Shown here: positions 44,592 through 54,104 of the stretch, piece after piece
Layout: each line of letters begins with the position of its first letter
Position numbering within the stretch: position 1 is the stretch's first letter
From: Megaustenia siamemsis
Taxonomy: Eukaryota; Mollusca; Gastropoda; Stylommatophora; Ariophantidae
NCBI GenBank assembly: GCA_032433765.1
Contig: JAVIAB010000025.1
Coordinates: 37,085,256 to 37,149,255, forward strand
Direction: 5' to 3'
DNA: 64,000 nucleotides
The notes under the pieces: model-generated
Databases searched by the model: none
Told to the model about the DNA's origin: nothing
What the model saw: the letters and a program-made list of their open reading frames with translations, nothing else
Translations under genes and position numbers: made by a program

Positions 44592-45646
44592 ATGATGTTT
44601 TTCTACTTTACCCTTCTGCAAGAGTGTTCTCACATTCCAAGTACCTATCTTTAGAGTTTGTTTTATCTTTATTTTGCTTACAGTAGCTTGATGACGATCG
44701 GGTATCACCTGTAGCACATGATATCCCCTACCGAACGAGGGTTTTCCCTTGGAATCCCTCTTAACGTTGTTGTCGTTATATCTAATGTTGTGGCGATTCA
44801 TGATTGTACAAAGAAATTACGACGGTGGTTTTCTGTTGCCTTCCGTCGGTTTGTTTACGGTTGGCTCCGCTAGCCTTTGACTAAAAAGTCTCACCCACAA
44901 GGCAGTGGGGTTGTTTTATTTCGGGGTACCCTCTCTTAGCCTTTTACTCTCTCTAGCTTACCTGCAAGGCAGCAGGGCAGCCACAGGTTGTACTGTTTTA
45001 CTGCATTCAGTGCAAAATAAAGACAAGTGGAACAATATTAAAACAGGTAAATGAATTTAAATATTTGGGAACTTTGTTAACCTCAGACGGAAGATGTACA
45101 AAAGAGGTGAGATGTAGAATGGCTCAGGCAAAAAACAGCTTTCCAAAAAATGAGCTAGATACTATGCAATCCATTTTTGACAATAGAAACAAGAAAAAGA
45201 GTTCATAAATGTTATGTAGAGCCAGTCTTGACATATGGATGCGAATCATGGACAATAGGACAACAGACAAGAAAATCACTGGAGTCTGTGAAATGTGGTT
45301 TTACAGAAGAATGTTGAGAAAACCATGGACAACTAAGAAGAGTAATGAAAATGTTATGAAAGAGGTCAAAGCAAAAAGAGAGCTAATTTCCAATATTAGG
45401 AAGAGACAATCATCATTTTTTGGTCATATAATGAGAAGAGAAGTGGAATATATTGTAACAACTGGAAAAATTGAGGGACGAAGAGATAGAGGGAAGCAAA
45501 GAGAAAAAATAACAGACAGCTTAAGACAATGGCTTGGCAGAAGGTCAACAAAAGAAATGATAAATAGCTGTCGAGATCGAAAGTTGTGGAGAGACATGAT
45601 CATCTACGCCAGTAGGCCCGGTACTTGATGATGATGATGATGATGA
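44592..45646 (+). mobile_element. RTE-A copy with 5' inversion (twin priming)
   Basis: The left part (44592 to ~44990) reads on the minus strand as the element's 5' end: a leader, then IKQTLKIGTWNVRTLLQKGK, the start of the AP-endonuclease domain. The right part (~45005-45646) reads on the plus strand as the 3' end (VNEFKYLGTLLTSDG, RRMLRKPWTTKKSNENVM, KLWRDMIIYASRPGT, (GAT)n). An 11-bp duplication, TTACACGTATT, flanks the whole (44581-44591 and 45647-45657), so it is a single insertion with an inverted 5' segment. Confidence 0.88.
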
Positions 45647-45690
45647 TTACACGTATTGTATGTGTACAACAGAGGTGAGATGCGTATTGA

Positions 45691-46062
45691 CTCAAACATC
45701 CTGGCTACGCCTGTAATGACACTTGTCCCGATGGTAATTTTGGGCTACAGTGCGAACAGACGTGTTCTGATGGCTGTGTCATCATATGTGACCCGGACTG
45801 TACGTGCAAGGAAACGTACAACGGGTCAGACTGCACTCTCAAATGTCCGGACAACTGTTTCAACGACACCTGTGAACAGTCAACCGGGAACTGTACATGC
45901 AAGGGAACGTTCTACGGGTCAGACTGCACTCTCAAATCTCCGGACAACTGTTTAAACGAAACCTGTGGACAGTTAATCGAGGCCTGCGTCTCGTATGTCG
46001 ATGATTCCCACGTTAAGAAGAGTCTGCCGACTACAACAAACCCAAGCATATGGATACCTTAA
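45691..46062 (+). pseudogene. EGF-like (MEGF/scavenger-receptor type) gene fragment
   Basis: A 123-residue open frame with Cys-rich repeats: GYACNDTCPDGNFGLQCEQT, DPDCTCKETYNGSDCTLK, CPDNCFNDTC and CTCKGTFYGSDCTLK. A later repeat has Ser for Cys (LKSPDNC). It ends with a Thr/Pro stretch (SLPTTTNPSIWIP) and a stop at the edge of the minisatellite. The spacing fits MEGF10-like or scavenger-receptor EGF repeats, extracellular in intact proteins. A stop lies just upstream and no signal peptide or membrane segment is present, so it is a fragment. Its place relative to the minisatellite and shared block mirrors that of the GPCR fragment. Confidence 0.82.
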
Positions 46063-46690
46063 TGTGTTTCTGTGCTGGACATAGTTCATATCTTTGTGTT
46101 TTTCCGTGAAGCCATGGCTCATATCTTGATGTGTTTCTGTGCTAGCCATGGCTCATATCTTAGCTTGTGTGTGTGTGTGTGTGTGTGCGTGCGTGCGCGT
46201 GTGTGTGTGTGTGTGCTGGCCATGGCTCATATCTTGGTGTGTGTCATGTTAGTCATATCTCATATCTTGGTGTGTCCGTGTTAATCATGTCTCATATCTT
46301 TATGTGTGTCTGTGTTTTAGTCATATCTCATATCTTAGTGTGTGTCTGTGTTGGTCATTTGTCATATCTTTTATGTGTGCATGTCTGGGTTAGTGATATC
46401 TCATATCTTTGAGTGCATGTTTATGTTAGTCATATCTCATATCTTTGTGTGTGCATGTCTGTGTATGTCACACCTCATATCCTTGTGTGTGCATGGCTAT
46501 GTTAGTCACATCTCATATCTTTGTGTGTGATGATCTATGTTAGTCATATCTCATATCTTTGTGTGCATGTTTATGTTAGTCATGTGTCATATATCTTGGT
46601 GTTTGTCAGTGTTAGTCATGCCTCGTTTCGCTGTGTGCATGTCTGTGTTAGTCACATCTTATATCTTTGTGTGCGCATGTCTGTGTTATT
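46063..46690. repeat. GATATGAG minisatellite, copy 2
   Basis: Inverse orientation of 26061-27482: units such as GTTAGTCATATCTCATATCT with GTGTGTGTCTGT. It contains a (TG)n run at about 46166-46215. It joins the EGF fragment to the shared block. Confidence 0.92.
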
Positions 46691-47026
46691 CATCTCTAGT
46701 GACTCGGGCAGATGGTGCTCGTAAACCTGGGAGGGCCGACCATCTAAGGGCAGAATCCCCCTACAGAAAAGACAATCTGCTGCCTTGCAGGAAGATTGGG
46801 GACAATCAAAGGCTAAGGAAAGCAAACCTGAATAAAATGCTGGCTGAAATCGGATGCACTGGGCCACTGGCGCGGAACACAGTGCAACGTTTTAACGGGT
46901 GTTCAATCAGAGTGGATCTGGCAGACTCTAATTGTGATGTTCTGTCTGTGGGGGCGATCAACACACTTAACCTGACAGCTGACTTCATGTGAGAGTCTGG
47001 AATCCTACTCTGATTGAGTCCTGATC

Positions 47027-47030
<4 letters not shown>
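46691..47030 (+). mobile_element. Shared ~330-bp block, copy 2
   Basis: Matches the reverse complement of 25738-26060 with many substitutions and few indels. Its right border is a (GA)n run (about 47029-47072). No terminal inverted repeats are obvious. Confidence 0.85.
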
Positions 47031-47077
<47 letters not shown>

Positions 47078-47088
47078 GGGGGAGGGGG

Positions 47089-47608
47089 GCTCAGACAAAA
47101 GCAGCTTTCCAAAAAATGAGGAAGATACTATGCAATCAATTTTTGACAATAGAAACAAGAAAAAGAGTTCTTAAATGTTATGTAGAGCCAGTCGTAACAT
47201 ATGGATGTGAATCATGGACAATAGGACAACAGAGAAGAAAATCACTGGATGCTGTAAAAATGTGGTTTTACAGAAGAATGTTGAGAATACCATGGACAGC
47301 TAAGAAGAGTAATGAAAACGTTCTGAAAGAGGTCACAGCAAAAAGAGAGCTAATTTCCAATATTAGGAAGAGACAATCATCATTTTTTGGCCATGTAATG
47401 AGAAGAGAACAGCTGGAATATATTGTAACAACTGGGAAAATTGAGGGACGAAGAGATAGTGGGGAATAAAAGAGAAAAGATACCAGACAGCTTAAGAGAA
47501 TGGCTCGGCAGAAAGTCGACAACAGAAATGATAAATAGCTGTCGAGATCGAAAGTTGTGGAGAGACATGATCACCTACGCCATCAGGCCCGGTACTTGAT
47601 GATGATCA
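47089..47608 (+). mobile_element. RTE-A LINE 3' fragment
   Basis: Frame with QTKAAFQKMRKILCNQFL, YVEPVVTYGCESWTIGQQ, RRMLRIPWTAKKSNENVL and QSSFFGHVMRREQLEYIV. A frameshift occurs near 47468, then the usual CRDRKLWRDMITYA end and (GAT)n. It is the best-preserved RTE-A tail in the window and starts right after the (GA)n of the shared block. Confidence 0.9.
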
Positions 47609-48355
47609 TGTTGCAGGTTGGTTTGCTTATATAAAAGGGGCTGCAGGTTATTGTAACGCAAAATCGCAGTTTACCTGTTGGGGGTTGCAAACTCATCAAA
47701 TCAAAGTCCTTCAGGCCCTTTTTGGAACATAGACTGCGGTCAATGTCTCTCCAACCATCCTTATAGGCTACCAGGTCTTGTCCTCAATTTTCTGTACAGT
47801 TTATGCCAATGTCTTTTCATGGTTTCTCTTCTACATCAATGTGTCCCTGTATCCTTCTTGCTTCCTCTTTTCCTGTGGGCTCCACGACGAAGTCTCTTGC
47901 TATGCTAGCATCAAGTTTCTTAGTGTGCGTATCTGATACATCTTCATTTTTGTTTTTAATCTGTTGTTCGATTAGCCATGTTCTCTCTCAGAAATCATCA
48001 TGTATATTCTTGTCTATTTTCTTCTTTTTCAAGCATGAAGCCTACTGATGCATCCACATCACATCTCATCACATTCCTTCAAGTAAATAAAACATTCAAA
48101 AACTCAAAATGTTATATCTGTCGCTGTATTTAATTACAAAATTCAGGAGAAGCACGCATTTATTGACATGAATAAAAAAATGGAGCTGAAGTGAACTAGA
48201 CGTGGCAAGTACATTGTCAAAGACAAACTTTAAAAATACATAAACTAACACGTTTTGGAGGGAATCTCTAAATGGCAATGAAGGGAAATGGAAAACCAAA
48301 CAATGGAAATGACTGAAAGAATAATGTCAAAATATGAAATGTATGAGGGAATTGT
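47609..48355. other. Unassigned stretch
   Basis: No gene or element recognised. The Leu/Ser/Phe-rich frames here have no motifs. It may contain old LINE 3' sequence. Confidence 0.45.
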
Positions 48356-48359
48356 AAAT

Positions 48360-49985
48360 CAGTTGCAATTTCGGAGTTGATGAATATGTCACTGGAATGT
48401 CTGAATTTGAGAACAGGTCATTGGAATGTCTGAATTGATGAACAGGTCATTGGAATGTCTGAATTGATGAACAGGTCATTGGAATGTCTGGATTGAAGAA
48501 CAGGTCATTGGAGTGTCTGAATTGAAGAACAGGTCATTGGAATGTCTCAGACAAAAAAACAGGTCATTGGAATGTCTGAATTGATGAACAGGTAATTGGA
48601 AAGTCTCAGACAAAGAACAGGTCATTGGAATGTCTAAATTGATGAACAGGTCATTGGAATGTCTGAATTGAAGAACAGGTCATTGGAATGTCTGAGACAA
48701 AGAACAGGTCATTGAATGTCTGAGACAAAGAACAGGTCATTGGAATGTCTGAATTGATGAACAGGTCATTAGAATGTCTGAATTGAAGAACAGGTCATTG
48801 CAATGTCTCAGACAAAGAACAAGTCATTGGAATGTCTGAGACAAAGAACAGGTCATTGGAATGTCTCAGACAAAGAACAGGTCATTGGAATGTCTGAATT
48901 GATGAACAGGTCATTGCAATGTCTCAGACAAAGAACAGGTCATTAGAATGTCTGAGACAAAGTACAGGTCATTGGAATGTCTGAATTGATGAACAGGTCA
49001 TTAGAATGTCTGAATTGAAGAACAGGTCATTGGAATGTCTCAGACAAAGAACCGGTCATTGGAATGTCTGAATTGATGAACAGGTCATTGGAATGTCTGA
49101 ATTGATGAACAGGTCATTGGAATGTCTGAATTGAAGAACAGGTCATTGGAGTGTCTGAATTGAAGAACAGGTCATTGGAATGTCTCAGACAAAGAACAGG
49201 TCATTGGAATGTCTCAGACAAAGAACCGGTCATTGGAATGTCTGAATTGATGAACAGGTCATTGGAATGTCTGAATTGATGAACAGGTCATTGGAATGTC
49301 TGAATTGAAGAACAGGTCATTGGAGTGTCTGAATTGAAGAACAGGTCATTGGAATGTCTGAATTGATGAACAGGTCATTGGAATGCCTGAGACAAAGAAC
49401 AGGTCATTGGAATGTCTGAACTGATGAACAGGTCATTGGAGTGTCTGAATTGATGAACAAGTCATTGGAATGTCTCAGACAAAGAACAGGTCATTGGAAT
49501 GTCTCAGACAAAGAACAGGTCATTGGAATGTCTGAGACAAAGAACAGGTCATTGGAATGTCTGAATTGATGAACAGGTCATTAGAATGTCTGAATTGAAG
49601 AACAGGTCATTGCAATGTCTCAGACAAAGAACAGGTCATTGGAATGTCTGAATTGATGAACAGGTCATTGGAATGTCTGAATTGATGAACAGGTCATTGC
49701 AATGTCTCAGACAAAGAACAGGTCATTGGAATGTCTGAATTGAAGAACAGGTCATTGGAATGTCTCAGACAAAGAACAGGTCATTGGAATGTCTGAATTG
49801 ATGAACAGGTCATTGGAATGTCTGAGACAAAGAACAGGTTATTGGAATGTCTGAACTGATGAACAGGTCATTGGAGTGTCTAAATTGATGAACAAGTCAT
49901 TGGAATGTCTGAGACAAAGAACAGGTCATTGGAATGTCTGAGACAAAGAACAGGTCATTGGAATGTCTGAAACAGAGAATGAGCC
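48360..49985. repeat. 29-bp minisatellite, about 56 copies
   Basis: Common core AACAGGTCATTGGAATGTCT followed by one of four 9-base endings: GAATTGATG, GAATTGAAG, CAGACAAAG or GAGACAAAG. The endings occur in a non-random order with repeated multi-unit blocks. Confidence 0.96.
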
Positions 49986-50390
49986 TTTTTAACTTGGAAA
50001 GTGTATGCTGCAAGTTTGTTGAAACAAAAGTTAAAAGATTTTGACAATATCACTCAACATCATTCTCGTGGTTAAAACAGCTATTGGAAAAATAAGGAAC
50101 AGTAAATATTAATATAGGAAACAGAAAATATAAAGCACAGATGGAATCATTAATTTTAAAATGTTTCTACAAAACTGCTATAGCCTATATGTATTGTTTT
50201 ATCATGGATATTTTGGGGAGAAAAGTTCACCGTTTATCAATATAACCTATTAAACAACATATTCTGAACTTGTGATATTTCATTATGTTGTTCCAATGAA
50301 AGTTTATTTGTCAACAGCTTCATTTTACGGTTGCTTAAATGTTTCTTGTTGTTTTGTGTTAATGAAAAAAAAAACAGCAACAAGAAACAT
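49986..50390. other. AT-rich unique stretch
   Basis: No gene or repeat recognised apart from an A-run near 50366. Confidence 0.5.
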
Positions 50391-50879
50391 ATTTATGTTA
50401 CATATGCAGGGCATTATTCAGCTAAAGAAAATAAACATATAGAATGGTATTGAGCAGCTAGACTAACAGAAGGACAAGATAAGCTGCAACGTTTCAACAA
50501 AAACCTTCATCAGGTATAACAATCAAACTATACACATTAAACACAAAATTCAGAGATAGAATACACAATAACACAGCTATAAAAAATATAAAATTAATTA
50601 TTTATATTAAATCCTACCTGCCCTATTGTGTATTAACCTTATAACCAGACTACAAAAATCAGTCCTGGCCACTGTCTATTCCGTCATTTTTAAGACCTGT
50701 GTAGTTGTTGTGTATTCCACTGCTAAATTTTGTGTTTAATGTGTGCAGTTTGTTATACCTGATGAAGGCTTCTGCTGAAATGTTGGAGTTTGTCTTGTCT
50801 TTTTGTTAGTCTAGCTTCTCAGTACCATTTTATGTTTATTCTTTTTGTTCTCTGCAGCCCCGCATATTTCATATTTATG
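50391..50879. mobile_element. Long inverted-repeat (foldback/MITE-like) element
   Basis: Arms at about 50391-50577 and 50698-50879 are reverse complements. Shared blocks include AATAAACATA, GCTAGACTAACA, CCTTCATCAGGTATAACAA and CACATTAAACACAAAATT. The spacer is about 120 bp. Both arms contain CTGATGAAGG...GAAA, resembling a hammerhead core or the dispersed GAAACGTT motif of Penelope-type elements. No coding frame is visible. Class is uncertain. Confidence 0.82.
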
Positions 50880-50931
50880 ATATTTGATATCTGTGCTTAT
50901 CTTGTTATTCTGCTAAATTAAGACTAGCAAG

Positions 50932-51186
50932 GGTGTCCGGTTAGCGCAATCGATAGGCGGTTGGCTTACCACGGCAACAGCCGGGGTTCGTACCCTGGCG
51001 AGGACACCTGGGTTTTACTAATTCCCTAAAAATTAGTACCTCTGAAGTCGGAGTAAATCTGCCTGCATGGCGAGGGGCATCCTGTAATGGGATAAAACAG
51101 ACTTTACACGCAAAATTCAGTCCCACAAAATTGAGTGGGTGGGACTTCGTCAGAGGTCAAAGCTGACGAAAGCGAACGAACGAACG
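50932..51186 (+). mobile_element. SINE2, full-length tRNA-derived copy
   Basis: The head GGTGTCCGGTTAGCGCAATC ... GGGGTTCGTACCC ... GGACACC has an intact 7-bp acceptor-like stem, A and B boxes and a T-arm. The body carries CCTCTGAAGTCGGAGTAAAT and GGGACTTCGTCAGAGGTCAA, and the tail is (CGAA)n. A 12-bp target duplication, AAGACTAGCAAG, is at 50920-50931 and 51187-51198. It is not a tRNA gene, because it sits in a SINE context with duplications. Confidence 0.94.
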
Positions 51187-51262
51187 AAGACTAGCAAGAT
51201 ATATAAATAAGGTGGTAATTATAACAAAAATGACTTGCTTTGTTATATCATCAGCTATACTA

Positions 51263-51536
51263 TTTATCTATCTATCTATTATCCTGTCGAGCCAAAGACG
51301 GCACATAGGACAGAACCACAATCTCACAAACAGAAACCTTGCGTGCTAAAGCAGCACATATTGCAGAGATCACTGCTCTAAAATCTATGGCTCCGTTTCC
51401 ATAACAATGCTTTTTACAATGACAGCTTGTCAAGCCATCGATCAACCTCCTTAGTCGCCTCTTATGACATGCCTGGAAGGTCACAGTGTCACTATTCTTT
51501 ACTCCCTCATAATGAGGCCCCGGCAACACACGGGAC
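51263..51536 (-). mobile_element. SINE4 with (ATAG)n tail
   Basis: The minus strand runs from GGGGCCTCATTATGAGGGAG through CATGTCATAAGAGGCGACTA to CCTATGTGCCGTCTTTGGCT, CGACAGGATA and (ATAG)n. An 11-bp target duplication, CAGCTATACTA, is at 51252-51262 and 51537-51547. The 85-codon minus frame inside it is incidental. Confidence 0.93.
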
Positions 51537-51789
51537 CAGCTATACTACAACCATGTATAACTTTTATACAAACAAGAAAATACCAAAGTTCTGTGGAAGG
51601 AAATCTTATTCAGTGACAACTATTAAAGTGATGAACAAGTTTTAACTTGATATTACATTTGATGAAAGTACAGTGGGGACCAGCAAACAGGTCATTTCAT
51701 AATTATATTGTTGTAACCTGTAACAAAGGCACAGTGGTTCAAATTGTAACATGTCCCTTCAGTCTTGAAGATCGACCTCCAAACATGTT

Positions 51790-52090
51790 GGTGGCAGAGA
51801 ATGAGTCATTAGATGATTGGTGGCAGAGAATGAGTCATTAGATGATTGGTGGCAGAGAATGAGTCATTAGATGATTGGTGGCAGAGAATGAGTCATTAGA
51901 TGATTGGTGGTAGAGAATGGGTCATTAGATGATTGGTGGTAGAGAATTGGTCATTAGAAGATTAGTGACAGAGAATGGATCATTAGATGATTGGTGGCAG
52001 AGAATGGGTCTAGATGATTGGTGACAGAGAATGGGTCTAGATGATTGGTGACAGAGAATGGGTCATTAGATGATTGGTGGTAGAGAATGC
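51790..52090. repeat. 29-bp minisatellite
   Basis: Unit GATGATTGGTGGCAGAGAAT plus GAGTCATTA, about ten copies, merging through the shared AGAGAATG into the next array. Confidence 0.93.
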
Positions 52091-52541
52091 CAGAAGTAAA
52101 CCAAACCTAGCCATCCTATAGAACAGAGAATGCCAGAAGTAAACCAAACCTAGCCATCCTATAGAACAGAGAATGCCAGAAGTGAACCAAACCTAGCCAT
52201 CCTATAGAACAGAGAATGCCAGAAGTAAACCAAACCTAGCCATCCTATAGAACAGAGAATGCCAGAAGTAAACTAAACCTAGCCATCCTATAGAACAGAG
52301 AATGCCAGAAGTAAACGAAGACTAGCCATCCTATAGAACAGAGAATGCCAGAAGTAAACTAAACCTAGCCATCCTATAGAACAGAGAATGCCAGAAGTAA
52401 ACCAAAATGGCTTGGCAGAAGGTCAACAACAGAAATGATAAATAGCTGCCGAGATCGAAAGTGTGGAGAGACATGATCACCTACGCCACTAGGCCCGGTA
52501 CTTGATGATGATGAAACCAAACCTAGCCATCCTATAGAAGG
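52091..52541. repeat. 43-bp minisatellite, split by an RTE insertion
   Basis: Unit contains AGAGAATGCCAGAAGTAAAC and CAAACCTAGCCATCCTATAG, about seven copies. The last copy is split by the insertion at 52407-52513, and the array resumes as a remnant beyond the inverted array at 56036-56060. Confidence 0.94.
52407..52513 (+). mobile_element. 107-bp RTE-A 3'-end insertion with target duplication
   Basis: Contains only the last ~100 bp of RTE-A (GGCTTGGCAGAAGGTCAACA ... AGGCCCGGTACTTGATGATG), matching 45528-45640. The 8-bp duplication AAACCAAA at 52399-52406 and 52514-52521 restores a normal 43-bp unit when collapsed. Confidence 0.9.
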
Positions 52542-54094
52542 GTACAAATAATAATACATAAATATTATTATATGGGGAACTTCCGAGGCGATAATAGGGA
52601 ATAATAGAACAAAGAAGTATGTGTTAGCACTCGGAAAAATTGACAGACAAACAACAATAGAAAAAAACGAAGAACAAATATGGTCCGAAGTGGGATCGAA
52701 CCCGTACTCAGTGGCACCGCGCCTTGCCACGAGAAGCCGAACGCTTGGCACACTACCACGCAGCCAACTAAAAATTGGCTATTGCAGTAGTGTCTTACAC
52801 GATGACGTTCTCAATGACTATAGCATAGGGTAACGATCACAGACGGAAATAAATTGTATATTTGTACTTTCCTATTAATGCAAGTATCTCCCAGTAGGGT
52901 GAATACTTGTGTTGTAGACAAACATTTATTGGACGAAACAGCACGAATAGTAGTTCCCAGTGATTATAACTGGGTACAAATAATAATACATAAATATTAT
53001 TATATGGGGAACTTCCGAGGCGATAATAGGGAATAATAGAACAAAGAAGTATGTGTTAGCACTCGGAAAAATTGACAGACAAACAACAATAGAAAAAAAC
53101 GAAGAACAATATATGGTCCGAAGTGGGATCGAACCCGTACTCAGTGGCACCGCGCCTTGCCACGAGAAGCGAACGCTTGGCACACTACCACGCAGCCAAC
53201 TAAAAAATTGGCTATTGCAGTAGTGTCTTACACGATGACGTTCTCAATGACTATAGCATAGGGTAACGATCACAGACCGGAAATAAATTGTATATTTGTA
53301 CTTTCCTATTAATGCAAGTATCTCCCAGTAGGGCTGAATACTTGTGTTGTAGACAAACATTTATTGGACGAAACAGCACGAATAGTAGTTCCCAGTGATT
53401 ATAACTGGGTACAAATAATAATACATAAATATTATTATATGGGGAACTTCCGAGGCGATAATAGGGAATAATAGAACAAAGAAGTATGTGTTAGCACTCG
53501 GAAAAATTGACAGACAAACAACAATAGAAAAAAACGAAGAACAATATATGGTCCGAAGTGGGATCGAACCCGTACTCAGTGGCACCGCGCCTTGCCACGA
53601 GAAGCCGAACGCTTGGCACACTACCACGCAGCCAACTAAAAAATGGCTATTGCAGTAGTGTCTTACACGATGACGTTCTCAATGACTATAGCATAGGGTA
53701 ACGATCACAGACCGGAAATAAATTGTATATTTGTACTTTCCTATTAATGCAAGTATCTCCCAGTAGGGCTGAATACTTGTGTTGTAGACAAACATTTATT
53801 GGACGAAACAGCACGAATAGTAGTTCCCAGTGATTATAACTGGTACAAATAATAATACATAAATATTATTATATGGGGAACTTCCGAGGCGATAATAGGG
53901 AATAATAGAACAAAGAAGTATGTGTTAGCACTCGGAAAAATTGACAGACAAACAACAATAGAAAAAAAACGAAGAACAATATATGGTCCGAAGTGGGATC
54001 GAACCCGTACTCAGTGCACCGCGCCTTGCCACGAGAAGCCGAACGCTGGCACACTACCACGCAGCCAACTAAAAAATGGCTATTGCAGTAGTTT
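52542..54094. repeat. Inverted array, left arm: ~434-bp unit, about 3.6 copies
   Basis: Unit of 432-435 bp with landmarks GTGTTAGCACTCGGAAAAAT, GTGGGATCGAACCCGTACTC, TATAGCATAGGGTAACGATC and AACTTCCGAGGCGATAATAG. On the minus strand each unit has a tRNA-like part (GGCTGCGTGGTAGTGTGCCA and GGGTTCGATCCC). All copies in this arm point the same way. Confidence 0.95.
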
Positions 54095-54104
54095 TTTTTT
54101 TACT

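Noticed and set aside
50932..51010. Functional tRNA gene
   Set aside because: Cloverleaf-like head with good stems, but it continues into a SINE body and (CGAA)n tail and is bounded by a 12-bp target duplication.
51272..51529. 85-codon minus-strand protein gene
   Set aside because: It coincides exactly with a SINE4 copy bounded by target duplications. The second SINE4 copy does not keep the frame.
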